Source: an uncultured Collinsella sp.
Lineage (GTDB): Bacteria > Actinomycetota > Coriobacteriia > Coriobacteriales > Coriobacteriaceae
DNA length: 6,392 nucleotides
Assembly: GCA_900551205.1 (NCBI GenBank)
Contig: URUW01000106.1
Span: forward strand, 1 to 6,392
Direction: 5' to 3'
In this document: in pieces, positions 5,613-6,392 of the stretch
How the letters are laid out: each line of letters begins with the position of its first letter
Numbering within the stretch: the first letter of the stretch is position 1
Made by a program: the position numbers and the translations under genes
The notes under the pieces: model-generated
Told to the model about the DNA's origin: nothing
The model's input: only the letters and a program-made list of their open reading frames with translations
Databases searched by the model: none

Positions 5613-6203
5613 ATGGCCGATTCCATTAACTATCAGCTTGCCAAGTTCGTCGCCAGCTATGGCAAGGTTTCGCAGATTCCCGAGTCCACCTGCCCCGAGG
5701 TGAGCTTTGTCGGCCGCTCCAACGTGGGCAAGTCGTCGATTATGAACAAGCTTTTTGGCCGCAAGAACCTGGTCAAGGTTTCGAGTACGCCGGGCAAAAC
5801 GAGCAACATCAACTTCTTTGAGGCCGATGACGTGCATTTTGTCGACCTGCCGGGTTACGGTTTCGCCCGTCGCTCCAAAGCTGAGCGCGATCGCTGGGCC
5901 GAGCTTATCGGCGACTTCTTTGACTCCGAGCGCAGCTTTAACCTGGTTGTATCACTGGTTGACATTCGTCACGACCCCAGCAAGCTCGATCATGACATGA
6001 TCGACTACCTGCAAGGCAACGAGTTCAACTTTATCGTCTGCCTCACCAAAGCCGACAAGCTCAGCCGCACCCAGCAGGCCCGCCAGTCAGCAGCCATCAA
6101 AAAGCAGCTCAACGTCCCGGCCGAGAACGTAATCATCACAAGCTCCCAAACCGGCACCGGCATCGACGAACTCAAACGCCGCATCGCCGAGGCCTGCCTC
6201 TAG
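5613..6203 (+). CDS. engB: Ribosome biogenesis GTP-binding protein EngB/YsxC/YihA
   Basis: EngB is an essential small GTPase in many bacteria that aids late assembly of the 50S ribosomal subunit in the cytoplasm. The 196-aa protein has the family length and all GTPase motifs: the P-loop GRSNVGKSS (G1, 34-42), the switch region around TPGKTSNINFF (G2, 59-69), DLPGYGFA (G3, 78-85), TKAD (G4, 145-148) and SSQTGTG near the C-terminus (G5). The GRSNVGKSS and DLPGYG forms separate it from Era, Der and Obg. It starts 39 bp after the nucleosidase with no terminator between, so the two probably share a transcript. Nothing looks damaged. A weak hairpin follows the stop. Confidence 0.96.
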   Translation: MADSINYQLAKFVASYGKVSQIPESTCPEVSFVGRSNVGKSSIMNKLFGRKNLVKVSSTPGKTSNINFFEADDVHFVDLPGYGFARRSKAERDRWAELIGDFFDSERSFNLVVSLVDIRHDPSKLDHDMIDYLQGNEFNFIVCLTKADKLSRTQQARQSAAIKKQLNVPAENVIITSSQTGTGIDELKRRIAEACL

Positions 6204-6233
6204 TAAGGGCTCCAGCCTAGCAAGAGCCCCTAC
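6203..6233 (+). terminator. Hairpin just past engB, weak terminator candidate
   Basis: gggctc (6207-6212) pairs with gagccc (6224-6229). After one mismatch, three further pairs reach 6203/6233, so the stem includes the last base of the stop codon. The loop is 11 bases. No T-run follows, so intrinsic termination is doubtful. Confidence 0.35.
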
Positions 6234-6239
6234 CAATAA

Positions 6240-6392
6240 AAGGCCATAATTTCAGCCCGGCGCCCCTTCAAAGCGTGGGTCCCTGTAGACATCGCTAGTC
6301 ACGTTACCATAGGGCCACCCAGGGGCATCCCCTTAAAAACATTCCGCACTGATATTTTCTGTATTGAAGACGTCGATGATGCACCCGTATAC
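6240..6392 (+). pseudogene. Open frame without start codon, possible AbiEi-like antitoxin remnant
   Basis: Between the TAA at 6237 and the window edge one plus-strand frame stays open for 51 codons. Its product, which contains ARRPFKAWVPVDIASH, PPRGIPLKTF and CIEDVDDAPVY, reads like protein rather than random sequence. There is no ATG, GTG or TTG in frame. The order P-x-x-x-W-[VL]-x-[VI], then PP-x-x-x-[VL], then an acidic GIE/VDG-x-PV-[YR]-like segment recalls the middle of AbiEi-type antitoxins, in which about 90-100 residues, including a winged helix, would normally come first. If so, the 5' half has been lost. The match is from memory and weak, and it could instead be chance. Confidence 0.28.

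Noticed and set aside
5073..5837. A 254-codon minus-strand frame across the nucleosidase and engB
   Set aside because: It is antisense to two genes whose active-site motifs are intact. It has no RBS or domain of its own.
6333..6392. A minus-strand partial frame ending at TAA 6335-6333, as the end of a convergent gene
   Set aside because: Only 19 codons are visible. All three minus frames are open for a similar length, and nothing in the product is recognisable.
1..6392. CRISPR arrays, tRNA or rRNA genes, replication origin
   Set aside because: I saw no regularly spaced direct repeats, no tRNA cloverleaf signatures, no rRNA segments and no DnaA-box clusters.

Overview
This window looks like a chromosomal segment of a moderately high-GC, anaerobic Gram-positive bacterium. 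I favour the Coriobacteriia (Collinsella-like). The basis is an overall impression of protein sequence and codon style, the presence of an oxygen-sensitive glycyl-radical activase, and an IS30-type transposase with a Cys-rich segment. No marker gene fixes the taxon, so this remains an inference.

Layout. Positions 1 to about 1235 hold most of an IS30-family insertion sequence on the minus strand. Its transposase runs uninterrupted from 1145 to the left window edge, has a DDE triad, and is cut only by the window. A 38-bp near-perfect palindrome (1198-1235) marks or flanks its upstream end. Five plus-strand housekeeping-type genes follow: a DegV-family fatty-acid-binding protein (1473-2333), pyruvate formate-lyase activating enzyme pflA (2521-3339), a membrane-anchored serine hydrolase of the class A beta-lactamase fold (3634-4752), an MTA/SAH-type nucleosidase (4833-5573) and the ribosome-assembly GTPase EngB/YsxC (5613-6203). 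The last 150 bases carry an open frame with no start codon that faintly resembles the middle of AbiEi-type antitoxins, perhaps a 5'-truncated remnant.

How the genes work together. DegV and PflA are separate transcription units, divided by a rho-independent terminator at 2364-2401. The hydrolase has a good sigma-70-like promoter just upstream of its GTG start. The nucleosidase and engB are only 39 bp apart with no terminator between them, so they are probably co-transcribed, perhaps with the hydrolase. Apart from that the functions are unrelated: lipid binding, anaerobic pyruvate metabolism, cell-surface hydrolase, methyl-cycle salvage and 50S assembly.

The unexplained material is in the intergenic DNA. 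The degV leader has two consecutive strong stem-loops. The pflA-hydrolase gap (3340-3633) is packed with inverted repeats, including a 19-bp-arm hairpin at 3409-3475 and a REP/MITE-like pair at 3342-3381. I see no clear new multi-gene system in this window. The best leads are these palindromic elements and the tail remnant.
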